From UBA9676 sp963837105 (lineage in GTDB: Bacteria > Actinomycetota > Actinomycetes > Streptosporangiales > Streptosporangiaceae), in contig CAWIMG010000023.1 in the NCBI GenBank assembly GCA_963837105.1, positions 69,463 through 133,462 on the forward strand: a stretch of 64,000 nt of DNA. Direction: 5' to 3'. This document shows positions 7,406 through 16,271 of this stretch, piece after piece. The notes beneath the pieces are model-generated. The model saw only the letters and a list, made by a program, of their open reading frames with translations, ran no database searches and was not told the DNA's origin. Every line of letters starts with the position of its first letter. Within the stretch, counting starts at the first letter, position 1. Made by a program: the position numbers and the translations under genes.

Positions 7406-8224
7406 CTAACGCCGGGGGCCCAGTGCGGCGACGCCAACGTGGCCGTGCCCGGGCGTATCGCCGGCCCGCCCCGGTATCTGGCCGGCCTCCCGCCGCTGCC
7501 GGCTAGCGGCCGTTGCCTGGCTGGCCAGGTCTGGCTGCGTGAAAGTGGCGGGAATGGGCAGGGTCCTGACCTGCGACGGCGGCCAGACGATGGCGATGGC
7601 GCGGCCCACCACCGCGCTCTCCGGGATTGTGCCGTCCCCCGGGTCGTCCGGGTGATCGCGCGAGTCCGCCGAGTCCGCCCGGTTGTCGCCCATCACCCAT
7701 AGCCGGCCGGGCGGGACAGTGACCTGGAAGGGCTCATCCGACGGCCGCTCGCCCGGATACAGATAGCTGGCCTCGTTCAGCGGCACCCCGTTGACGGTGA
7801 TCCGGCCCTGGGCGTCACAGCAGGCCACGCGGTCTCCCGGCAGGCCGATCACCCGCTTGATGTAGTAGGTGCCGTTGCCGGCCAGGCCCGCCGCGGTCAG
7901 CGCGTCCCGGTACCAGCGGGCGACCGGGCTGGACAGCGGGCCAGGTGGCGGCCCCCACGAGCCGTTGCCGCTGAACACCACGATGTCCCCGCGCGCGATG
8001 CCGCGGACGTGGTAGACGAGCTTGCTCACCAGGACCCGGTCACCGGGGCGCAGCGTATCGGCCATCGAGGCGGTCGGGACCAGGAATGCTTGGGCGACGA
8101 AGACCTTGGTCACGATGGTGAACACCGCTACGCAGCCACACAGCAGCAGTCCGGCCCGCGCGAACGCCAGGCCGCGCCGGCCGGGCGCCGCGGCTGGGCT
8201 GCTCCGCGCGCCGGCGCCGGGCAT
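7406..8224 (-). CDS. lepB: Type I signal peptidase, second tandem copy
   Basis: Signal peptidase I of 272 residues from ATG 8224: a short basic start, one transmembrane helix (LLLCGCVAVFTIVTKVFV), LVPTASMADTL with the nucleophilic Ser, YIKRVIGLPGDRV with the Lys, and VMGDNRADSADSR. It lacks the long leader and the C-terminal membrane segment of its downstream neighbour, so the two are diverged paralogues. The long upstream open frame to 8731 overlaps rplS and is not real. It follows rplS by about 30 bases and shares its operon. Confidence 0.93.
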   Translation of the reverse strand: MPGAGARSSPAAAPGRRGLAFARAGLLLCGCVAVFTIVTKVFVAQAFLVPTASMADTLRPGDRVLVSKLVYHVRGIARGDIVVFSGNGSWGPPPGPLSSPVARWYRDALTAAGLAGNGTYYIKRVIGLPGDRVACCDAQGRITVNGVPLNEASYLYPGERPSDEPFQVTVPPGRLWVMGDNRADSADSRDHPDDPGDGTIPESAVVGRAIAIVWPPSQVRTLPIPATFTQPDLASQATAASRQRREAGQIPGRAGDTPGHGHVGVAALGPRR

Positions 8225-8255
8225 CTGCGGCAGCGGTAACACGGGGCGAGCGCGG

Positions 8256-8616
8256 TTACCGCGCTGGTGTCTCGCGGCGCTCCCGTATCCGGGCGACGCT
8301 TGCCCCGCAGCGAGCGGAGGTAGTACAGCTTCGCCCGGCGGACCCGGCCGCGCGTGACGACCTCGATCTTGTCGATGGACGGGCTGTGCACCGGGAAGGT
8401 GCGCTCCACCCCCACGCCGTAGCTGATCTTGCGGACGGTGAAGGTCTCGCGCGCGCCGCCGCCCTGCCGCCGGATGACGACACCCTGGAAGATCTGGATC
8501 CTGGACCGGCTGCCTTCCACCACCCGGACATGCACCTTGAGTGTGTCCCCTGGACGGAAGTCCGGGAGGTCGGAGCGGATCTGGGCCTGCTCCAGTTCGG
8601 CTATCACGGTGTGCAT
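8256..8616 (-). CDS. rplS: 50S ribosomal protein L19 (frameshift near the C terminus)
   Basis: L19 sits at the 30S-50S interface. The ATG at 8616 (GAGGA upstream) starts MHTVIAELEQAQIRSDLPDF, followed by FRPGDTLKVHVRVVEG, IQIFQGVVIRRQGGG, SYGVGVERTFPVHSP and RRAKLYYLRSLRGK. The continuous frame then runs on without the normal tail to 8128. One extra base just after RGK restores the expected end ARIRERRETPAR, stopping at 8256. L19 is important in all bacteria, so this is most simply a sequence error. The length would then be about 119 aa, normal for actinomycetes. Confidence 0.93.
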
Positions 8617-8742
8617 GGCTGGCATTCCTCGGTTGATACGCACGCACGCGCGGACGGGCACGTGCCTGCGGTCTGGGCGGTCGGTGCTGATGCGCGGGCC
8701 CGCAGCGCTGGAGAGCGCGGGGCACCTGCACACGCAGGCTTC

Positions 8743-9531
8743 TCAGTGTGCCATATCTTCGCCGTCAACCGGAAAACCAGCTGCCAGCAGGACCTGACGG
8801 TCCCGGCTGTCGAGGTCTCCGGCCGGGATGGCGGTGATCAGGTCGGGGCGGCTGGCAGCCGTCCGCAGCAGTGCCTGGTCCCGCCGCCAGCGCGCGATGG
8901 CCGGATGGTCCCCCGACAGCAGGATGTCCGGCACCGCGAGCCCGCGCCAGACCCGCGGCCGGGTGAAGACGGGCCCTTCCAGCAGGCCCGCCATCGGCCC
9001 ACCGCCACCGCCAAAGGAGTCGTCGGCAGCGGACTCGGCATTGCCGAGCACACCGGGCAGCAGCCTGGTCACCGCGTCGATGATGACCAGCGCGGCGGGC
9101 TCGCCACCGGACAGCACGTAGTCCCCGACACTGACCTCGTCCACGGTCAGCCGGCTCCGAGCGTCCGCCATCACGCGGGCGTCAATTCCCTCGTACCGGC
9201 CACAGGCGAACACCAGATGTTCACACCGTGCATACGCAGCGGCCATCTCCTGCCGGAACGGGACCCCGGCCGGGGCCGGCACGATCAGGCGGGTTCGGTG
9301 TCCACTGCCCGCGACCGCGTCCAGCGCCTCGCCCCACGGGCCGGGGGTCATCACCATGCCCGGCCCGCCGCCGAAGGGTGTGTCGTCTACCGTGCGGTGG
9401 CTGTCATGTGCCCATGCGCGCAGGTCGTGCAGGCCGAACTCGACGATGCCCCGATCGGCCGCCTTACCCAGCAGGGAAACGCGCAGCGGGCTGAAGTACT
9501 CCGGGAAGATCGTGATGATGTCGATGCGCAT
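8743..9531 (-). CDS. trmD: tRNA (guanine37-N1)-methyltransferase
   Basis: Methylates G37 next to the anticodon of tRNAs reading CNN codons, preventing +1 frameshifting. The protein has 262 residues starting MRIDIITIFPEYFSPL, with the SPOUT-fold trefoil-knot motifs FACGRYEGID, VGDYVLSGGE and LPGVLGNAES. A Gly-rich loop (FGGGGGPMAGLLEGP) lies in the linker before the C-terminal domain. It lies 6 bases after rimM, in the standard rpsP-khpA-rimM-trmD-rplS order. Confidence 0.97.
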   Translation of the reverse strand: MRIDIITIFPEYFSPLRVSLLGKAADRGIVEFGLHDLRAWAHDSHRTVDDTPFGGGPGMVMTPGPWGEALDAVAGSGHRTRLIVPAPAGVPFRQEMAAAYARCEHLVFACGRYEGIDARVMADARSRLTVDEVSVGDYVLSGGEPAALVIIDAVTRLLPGVLGNAESAADDSFGGGGGPMAGLLEGPVFTRPRVWRGLAVPDILLSGDHPAIARWRRDQALLRTAASRPDLITAIPAGDLDSRDRQVLLAAGFPVDGEDMAH

Positions 9532-9537
9532 GGCCGG

Positions 9538-10077
9538 TCACCCCGGGCTGGCCGACAGGTCGAGCAGGCCGGGTGGCGGGTCGATGACCATCCGGCGGGC
9601 CTTGATGTCCACGTCCACGGCGATGGCCGCGACGAACGGGACCAGCACGTCGCCGCGGCGGGCTGAACTGTCCGGCGGCTGAATCACCAGCAGGTCCTGG
9701 CCATGGTGGCGGACATCGATGACCACACCGACTGGTTCCCCGGCAGTGGTGACCACAGTGCAGCCCACGAGTTGCTGATCATGGAATTCTTCCGGGTCCG
9801 CTGGGACGGGAACCTGGTCGGCCTCCACGGTGAGCCAGACGCCGCGCAGCAACTCGGCCTGGGTGCGGTCAGTGATCTCGGCGAAGCTGACCAGCAGGCG
9901 GCCACTATGCCAGCGACTGCCAGACACCGTGAGCGGGCCGGCCGCGACCGGGTCGGTGGCCAGCACCGAGCCGGCCGCGAAGCGGCGCCCGGGATCGTCG
10001 GTCCGGACCTCGACCGAGACCTCACCGCGGATGCCGTGCGGCCGGAGCACCCGGCCGACGTCCAGTTGCGTGCTCAG
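9538..10077 (-). CDS. rimM: Ribosome maturation factor RimM, probable CTG start
   Basis: Binds S19 and assists assembly of the 30S head. RimM proteins begin about eight residues before the R-P-H-G-I-R-G-E motif. The only codon that provides this is CTG at 10077, reading (M)STQLDVGRVLRPHGIRGEV. The sequence GAGG lies 8 bases upstream of it, within the end of khpA. The GTG at 10050 would cut off the first beta strand. The PRC-barrel half with VVTTAGEPVGVVIDV and DVLVPFV is complete, giving about 179 aa. CTG immediately follows the khpA stop. A sequencing substitution from ATG or GTG cannot be excluded. Confidence 0.92.
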   Translation of the reverse strand: MSTQLDVGRVLRPHGIRGEVSVEVRTDDPGRRFAAGSVLATDPVAAGPLTVSGSRWHSGRLLVSFAEITDRTQAELLRGVWLTVEADQVPVPADPEEFHDQQLVGCTVVTTAGEPVGVVIDVRHHGQDLLVIQPPDSSARRGDVLVPFVAAIAVDVDIKARRMVIDPPPGLLDLSASPG

Positions 10078-10320
10078 TTACCGGACCTCGTCCACATCCA
10101 GCAGGTCGATCCGGACATAACGGCCGCCGGCCAGCGACCCGATGACCGTCCGCAGGGCCCGGGCGGTCCGCCCGCCGCGGCCGATCACCTTGCCGAGGTC
10201 ATCCGGGTGGACCCGCACCTCCAGCACCCGGCCCCGGCGCAGGCCGTGGCTGTTCACCCGGACGTCGTCGGGATTATCCACGATGCCCCGGACCAGGTGC
10301 TCGAGCGCTTCTTCCAGCAC
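10078..10320 (-). CDS. khpA: KH-domain RNA-binding protein KhpA
   Basis: An 80-residue KH protein that binds structured RNA and, in Gram-positive bacteria, partners KhpB/Jag in controlling cell elongation and division. From GTG 10320 it reads VLEEALEHLVRGIVDNPDDV, then the KH core VHPDDLGKVIGRGGRTARALRTVIG, where GRGG is the GxxG loop. The GTG lies one base after the rpsP stop, and its own stop abuts rimM. An upstream open extension of 36 residues lies inside rpsP and is rejected. Confidence 0.95.
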   Translation of the reverse strand: MLEEALEHLVRGIVDNPDDVRVNSHGLRRGRVLEVRVHPDDLGKVIGRGGRTARALRTVIGSLAGGRYVRIDLLDVDEVR

Positions 10321-10321
10321 C

Positions 10322-11272
10322 TCAGGCCTCGCTGCCCTGCTCCGTGGCGCTATCGGCGTCCGCGGCCGCAGCGTCAGCTGCGGAGCCCGCCGGGCCGTCG
10401 GCTGGCTCGGCACCATCGGCCGCGCCATCTCCGGCCGTCGCGGCCGCGGCCGACTTGCTGCCGGTCCTGGTGGCCGGCTTGCCTGCCGCCTTGGCGTCCC
10501 CGGCCTTGGCGTCCCCGGCCTTGCCAGCGCCTGCCTTGGCCGTGCTGGCCGGGGCAGCCTTGGCCTTGGCGGTGCCAGCCTCAGCCTTCGCCGGGCTCAC
10601 CTTGGTGTCCGGCCCGGCCTTGGTGTCCGGCCCGGCCTTGGCCTCCAGACCAGCCTCGACGGCATCCGCCGCGGGGGCCTCCGCCTGCGCGGCCTCCGCC
10701 TGCGCGGCATCGGTCTGCGCGGCATCGGTTGTGGCCGCGTCGGCCTTCGCCTCCGCCCGCTCCGTGCTGGTCTTGTTCGCCCCCGCGGTGCGGGCCTTGC
10801 CGTCGGCCTTCGCCTGGCCGGCCCTGGCATCCGCCTTCGCGGTGCTGGCCTTGGCGTCCGCCTTCGCGGCATCACCCGAGGCGGCAGGCTTGCGCGTCTT
10901 GGCCTTGTCCGTCTTGGCCTCGGCAGCCTTCAGCGTCTCCGCCACGGCCGCGGCGAAGGCTTCCGCCTTGCCCGACTTGGCCTCGGCCGTCTTGAGCGTT
11001 CCCTCGGCTCCGGGCAGGCCCTTGAACTTCTGCCAGTCGCCAGTGATCTCCAGGATCCGGCGGACGGGGTCGGTGGGCTGGGCACCCACGGACAGCCAGT
11101 GCTGTGCCCGCTCGGAGTTGACCTCGATCAGCGAGGGTTCCTGCTTGGGGTGGTACTTGCCGATCTCCTCGATCGCACGGCCGTCCCGCTTGGTGCGGGC
11201 GTCGGCGACGATGATCCGGTAGAAGGGCGCATGAATCTTCCCCATGCGCTTGAGCTTGATCTTGACAGCCAC
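10322..11272 (-). CDS. rpsP: 30S ribosomal protein S16 with about 220-residue Ala/Lys-rich tail
   Basis: S16 binds 16S rRNA in the body of the small subunit. Residues 1 to about 90 are typical: MAVKIKLKRMGKIHAPFYRI, DARTKRDGRAIEEIGKYHP, PTDPVRRILEITGDWQKFKG. The remaining 220 or so residues are made almost only of Ala, Lys, Asp, Glu, Gly, Thr and Pro with internal repeats (AGPDTKAGPDTK, AQTDAAQTDAAQAEAAQAEA, GKAGDAKAGDAKAAGKPA). Actinobacterial S16 often has a short tail of this kind (total 130-170 aa), but 316 aa is far beyond the usual. No frameshift is seen, the stop runs straight into khpA, and the GTG start has AGGAG upstream. The tail resembles histone H1-like disordered tails. Confidence 0.95.
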   Translation of the reverse strand: MAVKIKLKRMGKIHAPFYRIIVADARTKRDGRAIEEIGKYHPKQEPSLIEVNSERAQHWLSVGAQPTDPVRRILEITGDWQKFKGLPGAEGTLKTAEAKSGKAEAFAAAVAETLKAAEAKTDKAKTRKPAASGDAAKADAKASTAKADARAGQAKADGKARTAGANKTSTERAEAKADAATTDAAQTDAAQAEAAQAEAPAADAVEAGLEAKAGPDTKAGPDTKVSPAKAEAGTAKAKAAPASTAKAGAGKAGDAKAGDAKAAGKPATRTGSKSAAAATAGDGAADGAEPADGPAGSAADAAAADADSATEQGSEA

Positions 11273-11494
11273 GACTGCGGTCTTCTCCTATGAAAGCTTG
11301 GCTGGGGGCGGTCAACACACCGGGTGAGGAGCCGGCGGCGTGGCCCATGGACCCGGGCCGCCGAGCGAGAGAGGGCGTCGCCGACCAGGGACGGTCTAAC
11401 CCCCCTATTGTGCCAGAGACCGCGGCCCAGGACGTAATCGCCACCGACCTCACCCGCCCGGCGGACCCGCTGCGGGGTCCAGGCCCCCAGGACT

Positions 11495-11532
11495 TGGTCG
11501 TTTTGGGTCGTGATGACAGCCCAAATCGACCA
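11495..11532 (-). terminator. Stem-loop downstream of ffh
   Basis: The arms TGGTCGTTTTGGG and CCCAAATCGACCA pair over 13 positions with one T-T mismatch around a 12-base loop. It lies 33 bases past the ffh stop and before the rpsP promoter region, so it most likely ends the ffh transcript. No U-tract follows, which is usual in high-GC actinomycetes. Confidence 0.5.
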
Positions 11533-11564
11533 TGTCTGATGGGACGGTGCGCGCGAGAGCGGGG

Positions 11565-13349
11565 TTAGCGGTCGCCGCGCTTGCCGCGGCGGAAGCGACT
11601 GAACCCGGCCGGAAGGTCGCTGGCGGGCCCATCGCCCGGCAGTTGCGACTCCAGCTTCTTGCGGAACGCGGGGTCCCCGGCGGCCAGTGCCTCCAGCCCG
11701 GCTGCGAGATCGCTGGCGGCAGCGGGCTTGGACAGCCCAGCGGGCAGGCCGTTCGCCGGGCCACCGAGACCCGCGGGCAGCGCCGGCCCGCCCCGGCCCA
11801 GCCCACCCAGACCCGTGCCAGGCCCAGCCGGGCCAGAGCCAGCCGGGGCAGAGCCAGCAGGGGCAGAGCCAGCCGGGCTGCCCGGCCCGGCCGAACCACC
11901 GGCTGGGACACCGCTGCCGCTGGCCGCCCGCCCGGGCGCGCCGCCCGGGCGGCCCCCCTTGGGCTTCTTTTTCGCCGCGGCCTTCCTGCCCTTGGCGTTC
12001 TTACCTGCCCGGCGCATCCCCGGAATCGGCGGCATACCGGGCAGCCCGCCGCCCATCATCTGCCGCATCATCTTCTGGCCTTCGAGGAAGCGCACCACCA
12101 GGTTGCTGACCTCTCCCACGCTGACCCCCGCCCCCTTGGCGATGCGGGCGCGGCGGGAGCCGTTGAGAATCTTGGGGTTGCGCCGTTCGGCCGGGGTCAT
12201 CGAATTCACGATCGCCGCCGCCCGGTCCAGGTCCTTGTCACTGACCTGGCTGAGCAGCTCACGGTTCTGGGCGGCGCCGGGGAGCATGCCGAGCAGGTTG
12301 CCGATCGGGCCGAGTTTGCGCACCATGGCCAGCTGCTCGACGAAGTCCTCCAGCGTGAAGCCGTCCCCGGAGGCCAGCTTGCCGGCCATGCTGGCCGCCT
12401 GGTCGGCGTCGAAGGTCCGCTCCGCCTGCTCGATCAGGGTGAGCATGTCGCCCATGTCGAGGATCCGCGAGGCCATCCGGTCCGGGTGGAAGACGTCGAA
12501 GTCCGCCAGCTTCTCGCCGGTGGACGCGAACATCACCGGCCGGCCGGTGAGCTGGGCGATGGACAGTGCCGCACCACCGCGGGCGTCGCCGTCCAGCTTG
12601 GTCAGCACCACGCCGTCGTAGCCGACCCCGTCCAGGAACGCCTGCGCGGTGGCCACCGCGTCCTGGCCGATCATGGCGTCCACCACGAACAGGATCTCGT
12701 CCGGATCGGTGGCATCCCTGATCGCCGCGGCCTGGCGCATCATCTCCTCGTCGATGCCCAGCCGGCCGGCGGTGTCGATGATGACGATGTTGTGCAGCTT
12801 GTGCCGCGCCTCACCGAGCGAGGCCCGGGCGACCGCCACCGGGTCACCGGTCCCGTTACCGGGCTCGGGGGCGAACACCGGCACACCTGCCCGCTCACCG
12901 AGAACCTGAAGCTGCTGCACCGCGTTCGGCCGCTGCAGGTCGGCCGCCACCAGCAATGGCGTGTTCCCCTGCTCGCGCAGCCAGAGCGCCAGCTTGGCGG
13001 CGAGCGTCGTCTTACCCGAACCCTGCAGGCCAGCCAGCATGATGACGGTGGGCGGGGTCTTGGCGAACCGCAGCCGACGCGCCTCACCGCCGAGGATCGT
13101 GACGAGTTCCTCGTGGACGATCTTGATGACTTGCTGGGCCGGGTTGAGCGCCGCCGACACCTCGGCCCCAGAGGCGCGCTCCTTCACCCGGTTGATGAAC
13201 TCCCTGGCCACCGGCAGGGCGACGTCGGCCTCGAGCAGGGCGATGCGGATCTCGCGGCAGGTCGCGTCGATATCGGCGGCCGACAGCCGGCCTCGCCCAC
13301 GCAGGGAAGTGAAGACCTGGGTCAGCCGGTCGGAGAGCGTCTCGAACAC
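11565..13349 (-). CDS. ffh: Signal recognition particle GTPase Ffh with Gly/Pro/Ala-rich tail
   Basis: Protein component of the SRP; it binds signal sequences and 4.5S RNA and docks with FtsY. The GTG at 13349 gives 594 residues: N domain (VFETLSDRLTQVFTSLRGRG), G domain with GLQGSGKTT (107-115), DTAGRLG and TKLDGDARGG, and M domain with LGMLPG and the RNA-binding motifs MTPAERRNP and GSRRARIAKGAG. The C-terminal 130 residues are Gly/Pro/Ala-rich with PAGSAPAGSAPAGSGPAG repeats, ending in a conserved-looking AGDPAFRKKLESQLPG segment. The open frame upstream to 13649 overlaps no SD and is excluded. Confidence 0.96.
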   Translation of the reverse strand: MFETLSDRLTQVFTSLRGRGRLSAADIDATCREIRIALLEADVALPVAREFINRVKERASGAEVSAALNPAQQVIKIVHEELVTILGGEARRLRFAKTPPTVIMLAGLQGSGKTTLAAKLALWLREQGNTPLLVAADLQRPNAVQQLQVLGERAGVPVFAPEPGNGTGDPVAVARASLGEARHKLHNIVIIDTAGRLGIDEEMMRQAAAIRDATDPDEILFVVDAMIGQDAVATAQAFLDGVGYDGVVLTKLDGDARGGAALSIAQLTGRPVMFASTGEKLADFDVFHPDRMASRILDMGDMLTLIEQAERTFDADQAASMAGKLASGDGFTLEDFVEQLAMVRKLGPIGNLLGMLPGAAQNRELLSQVSDKDLDRAAAIVNSMTPAERRNPKILNGSRRARIAKGAGVSVGEVSNLVVRFLEGQKMMRQMMGGGLPGMPPIPGMRRAGKNAKGRKAAAKKKPKGGRPGGAPGRAASGSGVPAGGSAGPGSPAGSAPAGSAPAGSGPAGPGTGLGGLGRGGPALPAGLGGPANGLPAGLSKPAAASDLAAGLEALAAGDPAFRKKLESQLPGDGPASDLPAGFSRFRRGKRGDR

Positions 13350-13495
13350 GCGTACCAGGCTATCCGGTGCCGGCCCGGGGCGGGTGCCGCGACCTGAGCC
13401 GGCCGACCGGACGGGGCGGCAGGACGGTGCGGCCGGGCAGGGACCCAGCGCAAGACCGCAGCGCAAGCGCGCAGGGCAGTGGCGCGGGGCAGGGT

Positions 13496-15760
13496 CTAGC
13501 CAGCCAGGGCGCTGAGGATGGCCGCGGCGATCCGCCCGCGCATGCCCGCATCTCTGACCGGCTGACCGCGGGCGTCGACCACGTAGAACACATCCACCGC
13601 CTCCGCGCCCAGGGTCTCCACCCGCGCGGCCCGGACGTCCAGGCCACATTCGCCCAGCGCGCGGCCGATCTGCCAGAGCAGGCCGGGCGCGTCATGCGCC
13701 CGCACCTCGACCACGGTGGCCGAATCGGAGGCGTCATCCACCAGCCGCACCTGGGGCGGCGCCACCGGCACCGGCGCCCGTGCCGCCTCGCGCCCCGCCA
13801 GCCGCTGCGCCACGTCCAGCTGGCCAGCCAGCGCCCGCCGCAGATCGCTGGTCACCAGCATCGCGTCAGGTGGCTCACCGAACAGCGGTGCCACGGTAAA
13901 GGCGGTGACCGCCATCTCACCGCAGGAGGTGGCGTTCGCCGAACGCACCGCGAGCCGGTGCGACGCGAGCACGCCGGCCGCCTGCCAGAGCAGGCCCGGG
14001 CGGTCCGGGGCGGTCACGGTCACCTCTGACCCGCACACGATCGCCGCAGGCTCGCCCGCGGCGGCCAGTTCGATCTGCTCAGGCCGCAGCGGCAGCGGCT
14101 CCGGCGGCGGCTCGCCACCCAGCTCCGCCGCCACCCGCGCCACCAGTTCGCTGACCAGGCCCGCTTTCCAGTCGTTCCAGGCGGCCGGCCCGGTGGCCCG
14201 GCCGTCGGCGATGGCCAGCGCGTGCAGCAGAGCCAGCAGCGCCCGGCTGGTCACCACCTTGGTCACCGTGGTGACCGTCATCGGGTCGTCCAGGTCGCGG
14301 CGGGTGGCTGCCTGCGGCAGCAGCAGGTGATGGCGGACCGCGCTGGCGATCAGGGCGGCATCGGCCGGGCTGAAGCCGAGCCGGTGTGCGGTGTCCCTGG
14401 CCACCACCTCGCCGGCCAGCCGGTGGTCACCGGGCCAGCCCTTGCCGATGTCGTGCAGCAGGGCGGAGATCAGCAGCAGGTCAGGCCGGGCCACGGTGCG
14501 GGTCAGTGACGCGGCGTGGGCGGCGGTTTCCACCAGATGCCGGTCCACGGTGAAGGTGTGCAGCGGGTTGCGCTGCGGGCGGTTGCGCACGCGCGCCCAG
14601 TCGGGCAGCAGGCCGGTGATGAGTTCTTCCTGGTCAAGGGCCTCCCACACGGCGATCGCCGGCGGACCGGCGCCGAGCAGCGCGGCCAGGCGGTCGCGCG
14701 CCTCGGCTGGCCAGGGAACCGGCAGCGGCGGGCAGCCGGCCAGCCGGGCCAGGGTGCGGGGCGGCAGCACCAGATCGCCCTGCGCGGCCACGGCGGCGGC
14801 CCGCAGCATCAGCACCGGATCGGCCCCTGGGTCGGCGGACCGGGCCAGCACCACCTCCCCGTCCTGCGCCACCAGGCCCTCGGCGAGCGGGCGGCGAAGC
14901 GGGCTGACCTGCGGCGGCCGGTGGCGGGTCAGCTTGACGCCGGGCAAGGTGATGCGCACCCGGCCAGCCGCCTGGCCACCCGCCCGGCTGCGCTGGGCCT
15001 GCCGGAACGACTGATCCAGGGCATAGGCGACGGTACGCCCGGCCCCGGCCAGGCCGCGCAGCAGCGCGTCCGCATCCGCCAGTTCCAGCAGCCGGGCGAC
15101 TTCATCCTGCTCCTGCAGCACCAGCCGGTCCATGGCCCGGCCGGTCACCTCGTGCAGCGCGTGCCGGGCGTCCAGCAGCAGGCCGTGCGCGGCCCGGACC
15201 CGCGGCCCAGGCCCGGGGGCCACCCACGCGGCGGCGATGGCGCTGATCGCGTCCACGTCGCGCAGGCCGCCCCTGGCCTCCTTGAGGTCGGGCTCGAGCA
15301 GGAAGGCAAGCTCACCGCTGCGCCCGGTGCGCTCGTGATGCATGGCCTGGAGTTCGGCCAGCCGGGTACCGGCCGTGGCCCGCCAGTCGGCGAGCACGCC
15401 GAGCCGGAGCCGGGTGGTCAGTTCGGCATCGCCGGCCACATGCCGGGCAGGCAGCAGCCCCAGCGCCACCCGCAGGTCGGCGCGGGCCATGGCCCGCGCC
15501 TCATCCGGGGTACGGACGGCGTGGTCCAGCCGGGTGCCGGAGTCCCATACCGGGTACCAGATCCGGTCCGCCAGCGCGGAGATGTCCGGCCGGCCATCGT
15601 GCAGCAGTACCAGGTCGAGATCGCTGCCCAGCAGCAGTTCCCGGCGGCCGTATCCGCCGGCGGCGACCAGCGCCACGCTGGCCTGCTCGCCGAGCAGCGA
15701 TGCCAGCCAGCGATCGGTTTCGGTGACCCGCCGGGCGCGGTCAGCGGCGAACCCCGTCAC
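13496..15760 (-). CDS. glnD: [Protein-PII] uridylyltransferase/uridylyl-removing enzyme
   Basis: Nitrogen sensor that modifies the PII protein according to glutamine level. The order over 754 residues is: nucleotidyltransferase with AAGGYGRRELLLGSDLDLVLLHD (GG and DxD metal site); a helical region with FLLEPDLKEARGGLRDVD; an HD domain with LLISALLHDIGKGWPGDH; and two C-terminal ACT domains beginning EVTVTAPDRPGLLWQ and VVEVRAHDAPGLLWQIG. Translation starts at GTG 15760. It lies 44 bases downstream of its substrate gene glnK, in one operon. Actinobacterial GlnD enzymes often act as adenylyltransferases instead, which the sequence does not settle. Confidence 0.96.
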   Translation of the reverse strand: MTGFAADRARRVTETDRWLASLLGEQASVALVAAGGYGRRELLLGSDLDLVLLHDGRPDISALADRIWYPVWDSGTRLDHAVRTPDEARAMARADLRVALGLLPARHVAGDAELTTRLRLGVLADWRATAGTRLAELQAMHHERTGRSGELAFLLEPDLKEARGGLRDVDAISAIAAAWVAPGPGPRVRAAHGLLLDARHALHEVTGRAMDRLVLQEQDEVARLLELADADALLRGLAGAGRTVAYALDQSFRQAQRSRAGGQAAGRVRITLPGVKLTRHRPPQVSPLRRPLAEGLVAQDGEVVLARSADPGADPVLMLRAAAVAAQGDLVLPPRTLARLAGCPPLPVPWPAEARDRLAALLGAGPPAIAVWEALDQEELITGLLPDWARVRNRPQRNPLHTFTVDRHLVETAAHAASLTRTVARPDLLLISALLHDIGKGWPGDHRLAGEVVARDTAHRLGFSPADAALIASAVRHHLLLPQAATRRDLDDPMTVTTVTKVVTSRALLALLHALAIADGRATGPAAWNDWKAGLVSELVARVAAELGGEPPPEPLPLRPEQIELAAAGEPAAIVCGSEVTVTAPDRPGLLWQAAGVLASHRLAVRSANATSCGEMAVTAFTVAPLFGEPPDAMLVTSDLRRALAGQLDVAQRLAGREAARAPVPVAPPQVRLVDDASDSATVVEVRAHDAPGLLWQIGRALGECGLDVRAARVETLGAEAVDVFYVVDARGQPVRDAGMRGRIAAAILSALAG

Positions 15761-15804
15761 CGGCCGCCCCGCGCCGGGGCGGCGCTCGCCGGGGCCGCTG
15801 GCGG

Positions 15805-16143
15805 TCAGAGCGCCCCCGGGCCGCGCTCCCCGGTGCGCACGCGCACCACCACGTCAACCGGCACGCACCAGACCTTGCCGTCCCCGATCCGGCCGGTCTG
15901 CGCCGACTTGACCATGACGTCGATGAGGTCGTCCGCGTCCTCGTCGTCGCACAGCACTTCCAGCCTGATCTTCGGGACCAGATCCACCTCGTACTCGGCA
16001 CCGCGGTAGACCTCGGTGTGGCCGCGCTGCCGGCCGTAGCCGCTGGCCTCGCTAACGGTCATGCCGTGCACTCCGAAGGCCTGCAGAGCCGCCTTCACCT
16101 CATCCAGCTTGAAGGGCTTGATCACGGCTGTGATGAGCTTCAT
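15805..16143 (-). CDS. glnK: PII nitrogen regulatory protein
   Basis: A 112-residue trimeric signal protein sensing 2-oxoglutarate, ATP and ADP. It begins MKLITAVIKPFKLDEVKAAL and contains the T-loop GRQRGHTEVYRGAEYEVDLVPK, with Tyr51 as the residue modified by GlnD, then KIRLEVLCDDEDAD and the B-loop GRIGDGKVW. ATG 16143 has GGAGG about 8 bases upstream, so the longer frame to 16236 is not used. PII genes of this type are normally preceded by amtB; here the upstream neighbour is ftsY and no ammonium transporter is present in the window. Confidence 0.96.
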   Translation of the reverse strand: MKLITAVIKPFKLDEVKAALQAFGVHGMTVSEASGYGRQRGHTEVYRGAEYEVDLVPKIRLEVLCDDEDADDLIDVMVKSAQTGRIGDGKVWCVPVDVVVRVRTGERGPGAL

Positions 16144-16271
16144 CCGCGCCACCTCCCAGGGCACCCTGCCCGGCATCCAGTCTCGCCGGAGGGCGTTTCC
16201 ACCGCCAGCATGGAGTGTTTCCAGGCGGTGAATCACCCCGCGGGCATGTTACGCGCGTGTTACGCCGGTCC

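Noticed and set aside
7406..8731. 441-residue LepB with a long N terminus
   Set aside because: The extra part is rplS read in another frame; the signal peptidase starts after the corrected rplS stop.
10344..11222. 292-codon plus-strand Ala/Ser-rich frame opposite rpsP
   Set aside because: Mirror of the repetitive S16 tail; composition follows from the complementary codons and there is no SD.
11565..13649. 694-residue version of Ffh
   Set aside because: The first 100 residues are Arg/Pro/Cys-rich shadow sequence; the family start is the GTG at 13349.
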